A stretch of DNA of 64,000 nucleotides from Fimbriimonadia bacterium (GCA_026129765.1 JAHCHP010000010.1:1-64000); one strand, 5' to 3'; counted from the first letter of the stretch, positions 27,668 to 36,751 are shown. Notes: generated from the letters alone by a model not told the origin. Translations and numbers: made by a program.

Positions 27668-28339
27668 ATGCCACCGAAACAAGGCGCGCCCGAACCCATC
27701 GCGGCTCTCAATCGAATTCCTATTCAGGAGTGCGGGGAGCCGATGGTTGATTTGCGCCTTGTTTGCCCTCAAATCGCGCTCCGGGACGAGAAAAAACTGG
27801 TTCCTTTTCTGCGCGCGGGGGTGACTCAGATGCTGAATGAGGCAGCTTCGCGACTGCCGGACGGCTGGCAATTGAAAGTCCTCAGCGCATGGCGCGCCCT
27901 GCAAGACCAGAAAGAGATTTATGACCACTATTACGAGCAGTTGCGCGCCGATCACCCGAATTGGAACCGCGCCACGCTCCGCCGCCAGACCAACCATTTT
28001 TTTGCCCCCTATGACCAGCCTGCCCCGCCCGGACATTGCACCGGCGGCGCGGTCGATGTGGGACTCATCAAACCAGATGGAACCGATGCCGATTTGCGCT
28101 CGCCGTTCGAGGGCTGGAAAGCGGCTTACACCTATCGCGCGGGCTTGGCTCCTGAAGCGCATTTCAACCGCCACCTGCTGCTGCGCGTGATGACGGAAGC
28201 CGGTTTTAGCAACTGCCGGGATGAGTTTTGGCATTTTTCTTATGGAGATTCGGCATGGGCAGTCCGAATCGGCGCGCCCCTCGCGATTTATGGGCTGGTG
28301 GAAGGACCTTTTGCCGCTTTGGGCGAAAACGAAGGATAA
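27668..28339 (+). CDS. D-Ala-D-Ala dipeptidase, M15D (VanX/DdpX-like)
   Basis: 223 residues. Zinc ligands are clear: H123 and D130 in GHCTGGAVDVGL, and catalytic E186 with H189 in DEFWHFSYGD. QLKVLSAWRALQDQKEIYD matches the DdpX/VanX helix. It hydrolyses the D-alanyl-D-alanine dipeptide, usually for cell-wall recycling or nutrition. No VanA/VanH ligase genes are near, so glycopeptide resistance should not be assumed. No signal peptide, so cytoplasmic. Confidence 0.88.
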   Translation: MPPKQGAPEPIAALNRIPIQECGEPMVDLRLVCPQIALRDEKKLVPFLRAGVTQMLNEAASRLPDGWQLKVLSAWRALQDQKEIYDHYYEQLRADHPNWNRATLRRQTNHFFAPYDQPAPPGHCTGGAVDVGLIKPDGTDADLRSPFEGWKAAYTYRAGLAPEAHFNRHLLLRVMTEAGFSNCRDEFWHFSYGDSAWAVRIGAPLAIYGLVEGPFAALGENEG

Positions 28340-28369
28340 CGGCTTGCCGCGTCGAAAGAGAGGGATTCT

Positions 28370-28576
28370 ATGGCTACGCATGAAACGGAGATTCGGAACG
28401 GTCAAAAACGAACGATGATCAAGTTGGAACCCGGCGAGCGGATCGCGCTTTGCCGGTGCTTTAACTCAAAGAACTTTCCTTTTTGCGACGGAACCCACAA
28501 GGAGTATCCCAACCAAGATCACGGTCCGGTGATTGTGGAAGCGCCCGCACCTCCCCCAGAAGAAAGGGTCGATTGA
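28370..28576 (+). CDS. CDGSH iron-sulfur domain protein
   Basis: 68 residues. CRCFNSKNFPFCDGTH supplies the three-Cys, one-His [2Fe-2S] ligand set (C28, C30, C39, H43), the CDGSH signature with Thr for Ser. Small bacterial members are soluble redox or cluster-transfer proteins. GAGAGGG lies about 5 nt before the ATG. It has no TM helix, unlike mitoNEET. The tail is Pro/Glu-rich. Confidence 0.9.
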   Translation: MATHETEIRNGQKRTMIKLEPGERIALCRCFNSKNFPFCDGTHKEYPNQDHGPVIVEAPAPPPEERVD

Positions 28577-28581
28577 AAGAA

Positions 28582-29337
28582 TCACCCTCGCGTCTCTATT
28601 TGACGCGCTTTCAAGGCTTGCTTCAGGTCTGCAATGCGGTAATTTCCATCATGAACGATGGACGCGATGAGCGCAGCGGAGGCATGGGTTTGTTCGAACA
28701 GTTCGCATAAGTGTTCAGGACCGCCCGCGCCGCCGGACGCAATGACGGGAATATCGACCGACTCTGTGATGGTTTTGGTGAGCGCGAGGTCGTATCCTGT
28801 CTGCGCGCCGTCGCGATCCATACTGGTCAACAAGATTTCGCCCGCTCCCAAACGCGCTGCCTTTTGCGCCCATTCAAGCGCATCTAAACCGGTCGCCTGC
28901 CGTCCGCCATGCGTATACACTTCCCAGCGGTCGTCCACCGAGCGCGCATCGATAGCCACCACCACGCACTGGCTGCCAAAGGTCTCCGCCGCTTGGGTGA
29001 TCAGTTCTGGATTTTGAACGGCAGGGGTATTGAGGCTGATTTTGTCCGCGCCCGCTTTCAAAATGGCTCTCATCTCGGCGATACTGCGGATACCGCCCCC
29101 CACCGTGAACGGAATGAAGACCTGTTCCGCGACGCGAGCCGCCAATTCGGCAGTGGTTTGACGACGCTCATGGCTGGCGGTGATGTCTAAGAAAACTAGT
29201 TCATCCGCGCCCTCTTGATTATAATAGGCTGCCAATTCCACCGGATCGCCCGCATCGCGCAGATTCTCAAACTGCACGCCCTTCACCACACGCCCGTTCC
29301 GAATGTCTAAGCAAGGGATAATTCGTTTCGCCAACAC
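28582..29337 (-). CDS. hisF: Imidazole glycerol phosphate synthase subunit HisF
   Basis: 251 residues. Cyclase half of the ImGP synthase of histidine biosynthesis. [20 protein letters not shown] carries the catalytic aspartate; [33 protein letters not shown] with the second aspartate, and VIASGGAGG complete the barrel. No other his biosynthetic gene is next to it. GTG start at 29337 with no Shine-Dalgarno, 7 nt from a TAGAAT box. Confidence 0.95.
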   Translation of the reverse strand: MLAKRIIPCLDIRNGRVVKGVQFENLRDAGDPVELAAYYNQEGADELVFLDITASHERRQTTAELAARVAEQVFIPFTVGGGIRSIAEMRAILKAGADKISLNTPAVQNPELITQAAETFGSQCVVVAIDARSVDDRWEVYTHGGRQATGLDALEWAQKAARLGAGEILLTSMDRDGAQTGYDLALTKTITESVDIPVIASGGAGGPEHLCELFEQTHASAALIASIVHDGNYRIADLKQALKARQIETRG

Positions 29338-29344
29338 GTTTTAG

Positions 29345-29352
29345 ATTCTACC
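29345..29352 (-). promoter_or_regulatory. Extended -10 box before hisF
   Basis: GGTAGAAT on the minus strand, hexamer 29345-29350, 7 nt from the GTG. The TAG inside it is also the stop codon of the upstream reductase gene, so promoter and stop share bases. Confidence 0.5.
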
Positions 29353-30355
29353 CTTCCAACGACGGCAATGTCATGTCGCTGCTATGCCCAGGGAATACTT
29401 TCGCGCTGGGGTCTATCAGATGTTTCGCGTAATTGACCGCCGCGCACACTTCGCCCACCCCGGTCGCGATCAGTTTGAGTTTTCCTTCATAAGCGCAAAC
29501 ATCGCCCGCCGCAAACACACCGGACAGGTTCGTTTGCATGTGGTGGTCGACCTTGATCGCGTTCCCTTGCAACTCCAGTCCCCAATGCTTGAGGGGTCCT
29601 AAGTTCGCGATAAATCCCGCGCTGACGATCATCGCATCCACTGGGAGTTGATGCTCCTCTTGCGTTTTGTTGTGGTAAATCGTGACGGAGCCAAGCGAGC
29701 CGTTCCCCTGCACCGAGCGCAGTTCGTAAGGCGTCATGATCTGCACGGAACCCTCTTTCAACTGGCACACGCTTTGCTCATGCGCGCGGAACTCATCACG
29801 CCGGTGAATCAGTGTTACCGATTCTGCGATGGGTTCCAACATCAGCGCCCAATCGACTGCCGAGTCTCCACCGCCCACGATCAAACATCGCTTGCCTGCA
29901 AATTGCGCTTTATCTTTCGCGCTGTAGAAAATGCCTCGTCCCTCGAACTGATCCAAACCTTCCGCAGGCACTTTTCGAGGTGTAAACGCGCCCGCGCCCG
30001 CACAGATCACTATCGTTCGAGTCTTGTGTTGGCTGCCTGCGCCGGTGGTCAAAATCCAATGATCCGCTTGCTGCTCCAACAGTTCTGCTCGCTCCTCCAA
30101 ACAGATTGTGGGATGAAAACGAGACGCCTGCGCGACCATCTGGATCACCAAATCTTTGGCTAAAATTTCAGGGAAGCCCGGCATATCGTAGATGTATTTT
30201 TCTGGATAGAGTGCAGTCAGTTGACCGCCCAATTCCGGCAGACTATCGATAATTTTGACGCTCATTCCGCGCAAGCCCGCGTAAAACGCGCCAAACAAGC
30301 CGACCGGTCCGCCGCCGATAATCGTGATGTCGTAAATCTCTGAATGTGTTGTCAT
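29348..30355 (-). CDS. Ferredoxin-NADP reductase, YumC/TrxR-like
   Basis: 335 residues. FAD site DITIIGGGPVGLFGAFYAGL, NADP site RCLIVGGGDSAVDWALML and the second FAD segment GVFAAGDVCAYEGKLKLIATG. LGGQLTALYPEKYIYDMPGF is specific to the TrxR-like ferredoxin/flavodoxin reductases; the CxxC of thioredoxin reductase is absent. The reading frame extends 69 nt upstream, but the ATG at 30355 gives the standard N-terminus. Divergent from nadC. Confidence 0.9.
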   Translation of the reverse strand: MTTHSEIYDITIIGGGPVGLFGAFYAGLRGMSVKIIDSLPELGGQLTALYPEKYIYDMPGFPEILAKDLVIQMVAQASRFHPTICLEERAELLEQQADHWILTTGAGSQHKTRTIVICAGAGAFTPRKVPAEGLDQFEGRGIFYSAKDKAQFAGKRCLIVGGGDSAVDWALMLEPIAESVTLIHRRDEFRAHEQSVCQLKEGSVQIMTPYELRSVQGNGSLGSVTIYHNKTQEEHQLPVDAMIVSAGFIANLGPLKHWGLELQGNAIKVDHHMQTNLSGVFAAGDVCAYEGKLKLIATGVGEVCAAVNYAKHLIDPSAKVFPGHSSDMTLPSLEG

Positions 30356-30417
30356 GAGGTTGTTGCCCATCCGCGGGAAGGCTTTGTATGCAGCAACGCG
30401 CTTCACGCGCAGTGGAT

Positions 30418-30425
30418 GGTACAAT
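30418..30425 (+). promoter_or_regulatory. Extended -10 box before nadC
   Basis: GGTACAAT, hexamer 30420-30425, 13 nt before the ATG at 30439. No Shine-Dalgarno between them. Confidence 0.45.
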
Positions 30426-30438
30426 TATACCCGTAAAG

Positions 30439-31299
30439 ATGAACAATGCACAGAGTTGGAATCCGGCAGACCGATTTTTGATAGCGGCTTTGGAAGAGGA
30501 TATTGGCACCGGCGATTGGACCAGCCATCTGCTGATTCCGCCCGACCGAACCGCCGAATTAGCGATCTTGGCGCAGGCGCAGGGAATCGTTTGCGGTGTT
30601 CCCTTCGCGCAGCGGGTGTTTGAGCTGTTAGACCTGCAAATTCAGGTCGTGTCGCGCAAAGAAGAGGGCGCGCTCGTTCAACCCAATGACAACATCCTGC
30701 ATTTGCAAGGACCGGCGCGCGCATTGCTGACTGGCGAACGAACTGCCCTGAATCTGTTGCAACGGTTGTCAGGAATCGCCACTTTGACCCGTCAATTTGT
30801 GGAGCAGGTTCGCGATTTGCCCGCGCAGATTGTCGACACCCGTAAAACCACGCCGGGGCTGCGTTTCTTTGAGAAATACGCCGTGCGAATAGGCGGCGGC
30901 TCCAATCACCGGATCGGCTTGTACGACGGCATCATGATCAAGGATAATCATATCGCGCTGTTTGGCGGGGAGATCGCGGATGCAATTGCCTGCGCCCGGT
31001 CCGGCGCGCCACACACACTGAAGATCGAAATCGAGTGTGAACGATTGGAGCAGGTGGCGCAGGCTTTATCGGCAGGCGCGGATATCATCCTGTTGGATAA
31101 TATGAGTTTGGATCAATTGCGCGAATCGGTCCAGTTGCGCGGTTCCGCCCCTACCCTGCTGGAAGCCTCCGGCGGCGTCAATTTGCAGACGGTTCGCGCC
31201 ATCGCGGAAACGGGCGTCGACTTGATTTCGGTGGGAGCGCTGACCCACTCCGCGCCGATTCTACAAATGCACATGGAAGTGATACATCGTGCCAGTTAA
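30439..31299 (+). CDS. nadC: Nicotinate-nucleotide pyrophosphorylase
   Basis: 286 residues. Converts quinolinate and PRPP to nicotinate mononucleotide in NAD synthesis. Signatures: LEEDIGTGDWTS, ALNLLQRLSGIATLTRQFV, IVDTRKTTPGLRFFEKYAV (substrate-binding Arg/Lys), GIMIKDNHI and DIILLDNMS. An upstream ATG would place the start before the promoter box, so the ATG at 30439 is preferred. Overlaps the next gene by 11 nt. nadA and nadB are not present. Confidence 0.95.
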   Translation: MNNAQSWNPADRFLIAALEEDIGTGDWTSHLLIPPDRTAELAILAQAQGIVCGVPFAQRVFELLDLQIQVVSRKEEGALVQPNDNILHLQGPARALLTGERTALNLLQRLSGIATLTRQFVEQVRDLPAQIVDTRKTTPGLRFFEKYAVRIGGGSNHRIGLYDGIMIKDNHIALFGGEIADAIACARSGAPHTLKIEIECERLEQVAQALSAGADIILLDNMSLDQLRESVQLRGSAPTLLEASGGVNLQTVRAIAETGVDLISVGALTHSAPILQMHMEVIHRAS

Positions 31300-32983
31300 G
31301 CGCACATGGTGGGTCTTTCCCGTTGCGCTTATCGCGCTGGCATTTTTGGCGCGCCTGATCGGTATCGGTTGGGGATTGCCCAACGAAACGCATTACGCTT
31401 CGTTCCATCCCGATGAGGGGCTGATTTTGGCGGTGTGTTACGACGCGCTCAACCCGTTCCGCGGCGAGTTTTTGCCCGGCTTCTACAACTATGGCACATT
31501 GTCTCTTTATCTGTGGAGTTTCTGGCTTCACCTGCTGACCTTCTGGGGCGTGATTGCAGCGCCTCCCGCCGAAGCCAGCGAAGCGGTCTATGCGGCTTTC
31601 CGCGCCGACTTACATCTTTGGGCGCGCATTTTGACCGCTTTCTTGGGCGCGCTCACGGTGGGCGTCATTTACCAGACTGGCCACCGGTTGGGCGGGCAGC
31701 GGGTCGGGCTTTGGTGCGCGGCTGCGATGTTGTTCGCGCCCGCGCATGTGATTCATTCCCGCTTTCAGACCGTCGATGTGCCGACCACTTTGTTTGTCGC
31801 GCTGATCTGCTTCCAAGCCGTCAAGCTTTACAGTTCTGAGAAACCTTGGCGCGACTTGATGTGGGGCGCGGTATGGGCGGGCTGCGCGGCAGGCTGCAAA
31901 TATAACGCGGGGCTGTTTTTGGTCGCGCTCTGGGTCAGCGCATGGCTGCGTCCGGGCAGCGCAAACGAACGAGGGGGCTTCACAGCGCGCGCGGTCTTTT
32001 CCAGCGCGTTCGTCGCTCTGATGGTTTTCGCGTTGGTGTGTCCCGGTCTGTGGGCAGATAATGAGCAGTTTATGCGCCATTTCACCTATGAACTGAGGCA
32101 TGTCGGCACAGGGCATGGCGATATTTTCACCGCGACCGGTCTCGGCTGGCTCTATCACTTGTCGCCTAATCTCGCGTGGGGGTTCGGCACGGGCGTGTTG
32201 CTGCTCTCTGTTGCGGGCTGGGTGTTCGGATGGAAGTCGAACCCCGCCGCGCGAGGCATTTTGATCGCTTCGATTCTTTTCTATCTGCTGATTGGGGGCG
32301 CGGAGGTAAGGTTCCTGCGATACACCTTCCCGCTCTTTCCTGCGTTGGCATTGGGTATCGGTTTCATCGCGCCGTTGCTTGCGAGCCAATTTTCCAAGAA
32401 TCTCGCGGTTCGTCAAGGCGTCTCTTTGGCGGTCAGTTTCGCGTTTGTCTGGCAGTGGATGTGGTCTTTCAGTTTGACCACGCTGATGCTTACGCCGGAT
32501 ACACGCCTGCAATGCGTTCAGTGGATGAAGCAGAACGCAAAGTCAGGCGACGCCATCGGGTTTGGAACCGTGCCTTGGTTCTACACGCCTCCCCTATTCC
32601 CTCAAACAGGCGAACTGCGTTGGCAAGACCGCTTACAACGCATGGCAGAAGCGCAAACCGAGTATCGTTTGGTTAGTCTCGCGCCGCCCGATTGGGACAC
32701 GGCGCGTCTGAGACAAGACTCGCCCGACTGGGTGATTATGAGCCAATTTGAGTTTGGCGACATGGAGCGTTTGCAGGGCATCCCCGAAACGAGCGTTCCC
32801 GAAAACGACCTGCCTTCGGTTCGGAAAGCCGCCGCCTATCAACAATTCATGGGCGCGCTGTCGGAATCGTACGAACTCGCGCGCGTTTTCAGAAACCGTC
32901 CGCCAGCCTCTTTCGGTCAGCGGTTACCACCCCATGATCTACTTTATATCTATCCTGAAATGCGTGTTTACCGGCGCAAATAA
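31289..32983 (+). CDS. GT39/ArnT-like membrane glycosyltransferase
   Basis: 564 residues with about ten to eleven hydrophobic helices. An early loop has the acidic pair in YASFHPDEGLILA, typical of the GT-C fold lipid-linked sugar transferases (GT39 and ArnT relatives), then HVIHSRFQTVDVPTTLFVAL in the next loop. A soluble C-terminal region follows from about residue 400. It uses polyprenyl-phosphate sugars, but the acceptor (protein, lipid or polymer) is unknown. GTG start inside the nadC end. Confidence 0.85.
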   Translation: MPVKRTWWVFPVALIALAFLARLIGIGWGLPNETHYASFHPDEGLILAVCYDALNPFRGEFLPGFYNYGTLSLYLWSFWLHLLTFWGVIAAPPAEASEAVYAAFRADLHLWARILTAFLGALTVGVIYQTGHRLGGQRVGLWCAAAMLFAPAHVIHSRFQTVDVPTTLFVALICFQAVKLYSSEKPWRDLMWGAVWAGCAAGCKYNAGLFLVALWVSAWLRPGSANERGGFTARAVFSSAFVALMVFALVCPGLWADNEQFMRHFTYELRHVGTGHGDIFTATGLGWLYHLSPNLAWGFGTGVLLLSVAGWVFGWKSNPAARGILIASILFYLLIGGAEVRFLRYTFPLFPALALGIGFIAPLLASQFSKNLAVRQGVSLAVSFAFVWQWMWSFSLTTLMLTPDTRLQCVQWMKQNAKSGDAIGFGTVPWFYTPPLFPQTGELRWQDRLQRMAEAQTEYRLVSLAPPDWDTARLRQDSPDWVIMSQFEFGDMERLQGIPETSVPENDLPSVRKAAAYQQFMGALSESYELARVFRNRPPASFGQRLPPHDLLYIYPEMRVYRRK

Positions 32984-33001
32984 ACTTCTCTGTCCAAAAG
33001 A

Positions 33002-33009
33002 GGTATAAT
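33002..33009 (+). promoter_or_regulatory. Extended -10 box
   Basis: GGTATAAT, consensus hexamer at 33004-33009, 9 nt before the ATG at 33019, with no Shine-Dalgarno in between. Confidence 0.55.
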
Positions 33010-33018
33010 TTACCCGCT

Positions 33019-33276
33019 ATGAGTTGGCTGAAAAAGACTGATTTTTGGATCGCGTTCGTTTTAATGGTGATTGGGGTTGTGGGCATTGCCAGGGGCAATC
33101 AATCGATTGCAGACCCCGGTCAAGACGCGCATCCGCAGCTCGCTTGGCTCTATTTGCTTGCCGCGCTGATTATGCTGGTCAATGGTTTGGTTTCGCACCG
33201 GCAGTATCTGCGCGACCACGCGAAAACCCAAGCAGAAAAGGGAGAAAATCCCCCCACTCAGAAGCAGGAGGCTTAA
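33019..33276 (+). CDS. Small two-helix membrane protein
   Basis: 85 residues with two transmembrane helices (FWIAFVLMVIGVVGIA and WLYLLAALIMLVNGLV), a short loop between and a polar Lys/Glu/Gln tail. Unknown family. A leaderless-type promoter directly upstream and a gap of only 6 nt to the zinc-ribbon gene suggest that the two are co-transcribed. Confidence 0.6.
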   Translation: MSWLKKTDFWIAFVLMVIGVVGIARGNQSIADPGQDAHPQLAWLYLLAALIMLVNGLVSHRQYLRDHAKTQAEKGENPPTQKQEA

Positions 33277-33282
33277 ACCATT

Positions 33283-33570
33283 ATGGCAGTGATTTGTTCT
33301 CAATGCGACCAACCTATGAATAAACTCCCCCGCTGGCTGAGCGGCTCGCAGGTGAAATTCATTTGTGATGTTTGCCGTCAGCAGTTGCCCTACCAGACCG
33401 TTACAGCCGACATCCCTGAACCCGTTGTCACGACAGAGGTAAGCGAGGATGAACCTGAAGTGGTGCCATTCTCCCAGTTGGATAAAACCGCATTGGGTGA
33501 AGTGGATGATGAACCTGAAGGTGATATGGACTTCTCGGATGACCTCAGCGATGAGGATGACGAAGATTAA
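33283..33570 (+). CDS. Zinc-ribbon protein with acidic tail
   Basis: 95 residues. Two CxxC knuckles (CSQC at 5-8 and CDVC near 28) predict one bound zinc. The rest is strongly acidic, ending DDLSDEDDED. The layout recalls proteins that touch nucleic-acid machinery, but no family is recognised. Follows the two-helix protein by 6 nt. Confidence 0.6.
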   Translation: MAVICSQCDQPMNKLPRWLSGSQVKFICDVCRQQLPYQTVTADIPEPVVTTEVSEDEPEVVPFSQLDKTALGEVDDEPEGDMDFSDDLSDEDDED

Positions 33571-33603
33571 GCCGCTGTTCTAAGCGCGGGAGATTTAGAA
33601 CGT

Positions 33604-34683
33604 ATGACCGAATATCGCGCCATCCAAGTCGGAGAGGAGCCTGCCTGCATCGACTTGTGGAAATCTGTTTTCCGCGCCTCCCAAGATTATTTTCCCCGCT
33701 ATTTCGCTGACCCGCATTGGAAACCCGACTATACCCGCGTATGTGCAGTGGAGGGTCAGTTGGTGGCTGCCGTGCAGATCGTGAGACGCTGGGTTCATGT
33801 TCATGGCGAAATGCTGCCGATGGCGGGCATTGCCAACGTCGCGACTCTGCCCGAACACCGGGGAAAAGGACACTCAACACGCCTGCTAAAAGAGGCGAAT
33901 GCTGTGATGGATACCGAGGATTTCCTGTTCGGGTTGCTGTTCACAGGAATTCAAGATTTCTATGCGCGTTTGGGATGGTCCTCAATGCCGGGCAGCGAAT
34001 GGATCGCGCCGCCCAGTCCTTGCGCGCTTCCAGGATGGATTTTCCGCGAAGCGCAAGAAGAAGACATTCCCCGCCTCGCCTATTTTCATTCGCTTTTCAG
34101 CGCGCGCCTCAACGGAACGGTTCATCGCGATCAAGATTATTGGCGCGAGTGGGTATTGATGGGCAGACCGGAATGGCGACAAGGCTTCTATCTGGTTGAA
34201 CGCGAGGGCAAGATTCGGGGCTACCTCCGCATTAAGCAGTATCCCAAGCGTGATGAACAGGGCCAAGAGATCGGTGTGGAGGAGGTTGCGCTCAGCGAAG
34301 CGGGAGTCGATCCGTCCGATAGCGATGCGCTGCAAGCCATCATCGGCTTCGCGATTGATGGGGCTTACCGGGTGAACGCCGACCGCTGCGCGATTGACCT
34401 ACCCTATCGGGGATTCGAGAGTCTGATTCACAGCGTTAGTCCGCAAGCGCGACCACAGACCGATGAGGGCGCGATGGTTCGCTTGTGCAGTTATGAACGT
34501 CTTTTGAACGCGCTGGACCGAGTCGCGCCCGACCCGGTGCCGGTCGAACTCATTCCTGCCGACTCCGCCAAAGCCATGCGCTTGTTGCTGGGCGGCTGTG
34601 AACCGAACGATGACTATCCTGACCCGCTTCCCAAGTTTTTCCCGCCGCGCCCAATGCATTATTGGAATGTGGACGGGTTCTGA
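33604..34683 (+). CDS. GNAT N-acetyltransferase, Eis-like layout
   Basis: 359 residues. The acetyl-CoA loop is [21 protein letters not shown] first GNAT unit covers about residues 1-145 (ends with QDFYARLGW) and a second half (about 146-359) continues with strands and helices, as in two-part enzymes of the Eis type. Acceptor unknown. Ends 41 nt before ndk. Confidence 0.82.
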   Translation: MTEYRAIQVGEEPACIDLWKSVFRASQDYFPRYFADPHWKPDYTRVCAVEGQLVAAVQIVRRWVHVHGEMLPMAGIANVATLPEHRGKGHSTRLLKEANAVMDTEDFLFGLLFTGIQDFYARLGWSSMPGSEWIAPPSPCALPGWIFREAQEEDIPRLAYFHSLFSARLNGTVHRDQDYWREWVLMGRPEWRQGFYLVEREGKIRGYLRIKQYPKRDEQGQEIGVEEVALSEAGVDPSDSDALQAIIGFAIDGAYRVNADRCAIDLPYRGFESLIHSVSPQARPQTDEGAMVRLCSYERLLNALDRVAPDPVPVELIPADSAKAMRLLLGGCEPNDDYPDPLPKFFPPRPMHYWNVDGF

Positions 34684-34724
34684 AAACCTTTATTCTATCA
34701 AACCATCAAGGAGGAAACATTTAC

Positions 34725-35150
34725 ATGGCAGATACACAAAGAACATTGATTTTCATTAAACCGGACGGCGTCCGCAGGAACTTGACGGGCGAAATCATTC
34801 AACGATTTGAGCGGCGCGGTATCCGCGTGGTCGGCTTGAAAAAAATTCATCCCAGCCGTGAGCTGGCAGAGCAGCATTATTCCGTTCATCGAGAGCGACC
34901 TTTCTTTAGCAGCGTGGTGGAATTCATCACTTCGGGACCGGTGGTCGCGATGGTGCTGGAGTGTCCCAACGCGATTGAGGTGACCCGCGGTATGATGGGC
35001 GCAACGAACCCGGCACAGTCGCCGCCCGGCACTATTCGCGGCGATTTCGGTTTAGACATCGAGCAAAACATCATTCATGGCTCGTCTGATCCTGAAGCCG
35101 CCGCCTATGAAATCCCGCTCTGGTTCAAACCAGACGAGTTAGTTGGCTAA
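34725..35150 (+). CDS. ndk: Nucleoside diphosphate kinase
   Basis: 141 residues. Transfers phosphate between nucleoside di- and triphosphates through phospho-histidine H118 (NIIHGSSD). [37 protein letters not shown] are family signatures. A clear AAGGAGGAA precedes the ATG at 34725; longer upstream frame is rejected for that reason. Confidence 0.97.
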   Translation: MADTQRTLIFIKPDGVRRNLTGEIIQRFERRGIRVVGLKKIHPSRELAEQHYSVHRERPFFSSVVEFITSGPVVAMVLECPNAIEVTRGMMGATNPAQSPPGTIRGDFGLDIEQNIIHGSSDPEAAAYEIPLWFKPDELVG

Positions 35151-35151
35151 G

Positions 35152-35185
35152 TCGAGAGAAAGCCTCTCGAACAAGTCTATTTTTT
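35152..35185 (+). terminator. ndk: Hairpin and T-run after ndk
   Basis: TCGAGAG, 5-nt loop, CTCTCGA, then 9 nt to a run of six T. The stem is short and the T-run is set back, so a weak terminator; it also adjoins dispersed repeat A. Confidence 0.4.
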
Positions 35186-35187
35186 GT

Positions 35188-35235
35188 GGATTCCCGCGTT
35201 CCCCGCTTTCGCGAGGATGAGCAACGGAAATGACG
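35188..35235. repeat. Dispersed element A, degenerate copy
   Basis: GGATTCCCGCGTT is followed by an irregular CCCCGCTTTCGCGAGGATGA before AATGACGG. Flanking sequence on both sides (GCCTCTCGAA before, GCGATTTGCTTTGGATAG after) is shared with the copy at 36752, so the repeated unit is longer than the palindrome. Confidence 0.65.
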
Positions 35236-35331
35236 GCTTGGCGCGATTTGCTTTGGATAGCTGCCGACTTACCGAGCATTTAGTATGGCTTCTACTTGAG
35301 ACATAAACGCAAAGACGCAAGGAAGACAATC

Positions 35332-35895
35332 ATGAAACATGACCAGGAGCTTCAGCAGATTGCTCAGCAAATCTTCGAGTTGCAAAAGAAAAGAAGGGAG
35401 TTGTTCGAACAAAGTGAAGGGGAAGTCGTAGAAAACTATGAGTTTCGGACGGCAGACGGCGCCCCCATCCATTTGTCCGATCTCTTTGGCGATAAGAACG
35501 ACTTGATCCTTGTTCATAATATGGGCAAGGAATGCTCTTACTGCACTTTGTGGGCAGACGGCTTTAATGGCTTAAGCCCGCATTTAGCAGACAGAGCGGG
35601 CTTTGTCGTGGGTTCACCCAATGAACCGGAGGATATGAAACAGTTTGCGGAATCACGCCACTGGCGTTTCAAAATGGTTTCTGTGGATAAGCAGTTTGCA
35701 TCTGACATGGGAATGTACAACGAGAATGACGGTTTTTGGCCTGGGGTGTCCACCTTTAAGAAACTGCCTGATGGAACGATTAAAAGGATGAATTGGAGTT
35801 TTTTGGGTCCTGGTGACCCCTTCTGCTCCCTATGGCATCTCTTCGACATGATTCCTGAAGGCGACAACGGGTGGGAACCTAAGTACCGTTATTAA
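35332..35895 (+). CDS. DUF899-type thioredoxin-fold protein
   Basis: 187 residues. Thioredoxin-like fold: coiled N-terminal helix (LQQIAQQIFELQKKRRELFE), then LILVHNMGKECSYCTLWADGFNG with the family C-x2-C, and VVGSPNEPEDMKQFAESRHW. DUF899 proteins are predicted dithiol-disulfide oxidoreductases. Start at the ATG 35332, with AAGGAAGA upstream. Single gene. Confidence 0.8.
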   Translation: MKHDQELQQIAQQIFELQKKRRELFEQSEGEVVENYEFRTADGAPIHLSDLFGDKNDLILVHNMGKECSYCTLWADGFNGLSPHLADRAGFVVGSPNEPEDMKQFAESRHWRFKMVSVDKQFASDMGMYNENDGFWPGVSTFKKLPDGTIKRMNWSFLGPGDPFCSLWHLFDMIPEGDNGWEPKYRY

Positions 35896-35920
35896 GAACA
35901 CTCTATTATCCCTTGCAGGC

Positions 35921-35950
35921 TTGCAATTACTTGAGCCTGCGAGGTATAAT
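35921..35950 (+). promoter_or_regulatory. Promoter of tRNA-Ala
   Basis: TTGCAA at 35921-35926 and GGTATAAT ending in hexamer 35945-35950, 18 nt apart. The tRNA starts 12 nt after the -10 hexamer. The strongest two-box promoter seen in the window. Confidence 0.65.
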
Positions 35951-35962
35951 ATACGCCTGCGT

Positions 35963-36038
35963 GGGGCGGTAGCTCAGCTGGGAGAGCGCTAGAATCGCAC
36001 TCTAGAGGTCAGGGGTTCGAATCCCCTTCGCTCCACCA
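35963..36038 (+). tRNA. tRNA-Ala (CGC)
   Basis: Cloverleaf is complete: acceptor GGGGCGG/TCGCTCC, D-arm GCTC...GAGC, anticodon stem CTAGA/TCTAG with loop ATCGCAC (anticodon CGC), T-arm AGGGG-TTCGAAT-CCCCT, encoded CCA. The G3-U70 pair, the alanine identity element, is present. Decodes GCG. Confidence 0.97.
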
Positions 36039-36099
36039 TGTTTTTTCTCCCTCGTGATTCACCACTACGGTTGAGTCCAATGCAATATTCCAAGCGCAA

Positions 36100-36615
36100 T
36101 TAATTGAAGTTCGGCAGATTCAGGTGAGCCTGATAGGGACCAATCTCCTCTGTCCACAAGCTGGCGAACGACTTAAAGATCATACCAAGGTGATAAAGGT
36201 CATGAGTAACCCAGGCTGCCAGGATATTGGCGATCGTCTCTGTTCCAAACTCTTCATCCGTTGTAGATTTGTGTAGATCGCTCTCTGTTAAACCCAGTTT
36301 CAACAATTGTTCCACTTTCATCGAACGCACAGCGTCAAACTCGTCTAAAAGTTCCTCCACGCTCCTCTGCTTCGCATAATCCTGTTCTGCGAGAGGAGGC
36401 GTATCTTCGTCATAGGCTGGGTCCAATATCTTCTCAATTCGGGCAAGCCAACCCCAATCGCGATCTACCAGCACCAAATGCGCAATTACCTCACGCGGTG
36501 AATAGACCTCAGCAGCGTGGCGGGCATCCAGCCATGTGTCCGGTCGACCTTCTATCACTGTTCGCAGGACAAGAGGCGTAAGAGACAGCGGCTCAGTGTA
36601 TCGGGATAAATCCAA
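36100..36615 (-). CDS. DinB-superfamily protein
   Basis: 171 residues, four-helix bundle of the DinB/YfiT type. Metal-ligand histidines appear in REVIAHLVLVDRDW and in WVTHDLYHLGMI. Such proteins bind divalent metal and include thiol-dependent transferases; function here is unknown. TTG start with GAGGAA upstream. Faces a GGTATAAT box. Confidence 0.78.
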   Translation of the reverse strand: MDLSRYTEPLSLTPLVLRTVIEGRPDTWLDARHAAEVYSPREVIAHLVLVDRDWGWLARIEKILDPAYDEDTPPLAEQDYAKQRSVEELLDEFDAVRSMKVEQLLKLGLTESDLHKSTTDEEFGTETIANILAAWVTHDLYHLGMIFKSFASLWTEEIGPYQAHLNLPNFN

Positions 36616-36643
36616 TTTGACTTTCCTCTTTCATTATATCTGG

Positions 36644-36651
36644 ATTATACC
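36644..36651 (-). promoter_or_regulatory. Extended -10 box for the DinB-like gene
   Basis: GGTATAAT on the minus strand (hexamer 36644-36649). A second TATAAT on the same strand lies at 36633-36638, closer to the gene. Here the leader is long enough to include a Shine-Dalgarno. Confidence 0.5.
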
Positions 36652-36751
36652 TCAGTTCAACCTTAACCAGACGACGAGTTAAAAATATCTGAGAAGAATC
36701 GTCGGTAAACGGCTTCGCATAGAAGCCTCTCGAAAGTGTTTGTTTTTCGTG

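Noticed and set aside
27668-28339. Glycopeptide-resistance (van) cluster
   Set aside because: Only a VanX/DdpX-like dipeptidase is present; there is no vanH/vanA-type ligase or VanRS pair. A recycling role is simpler.
31610-32512. Long minus-strand frame opposite the GT39-type gene
   Set aside because: Arg/Gln/Glu-rich shadow of a hydrophobic gene; no start signal or family.
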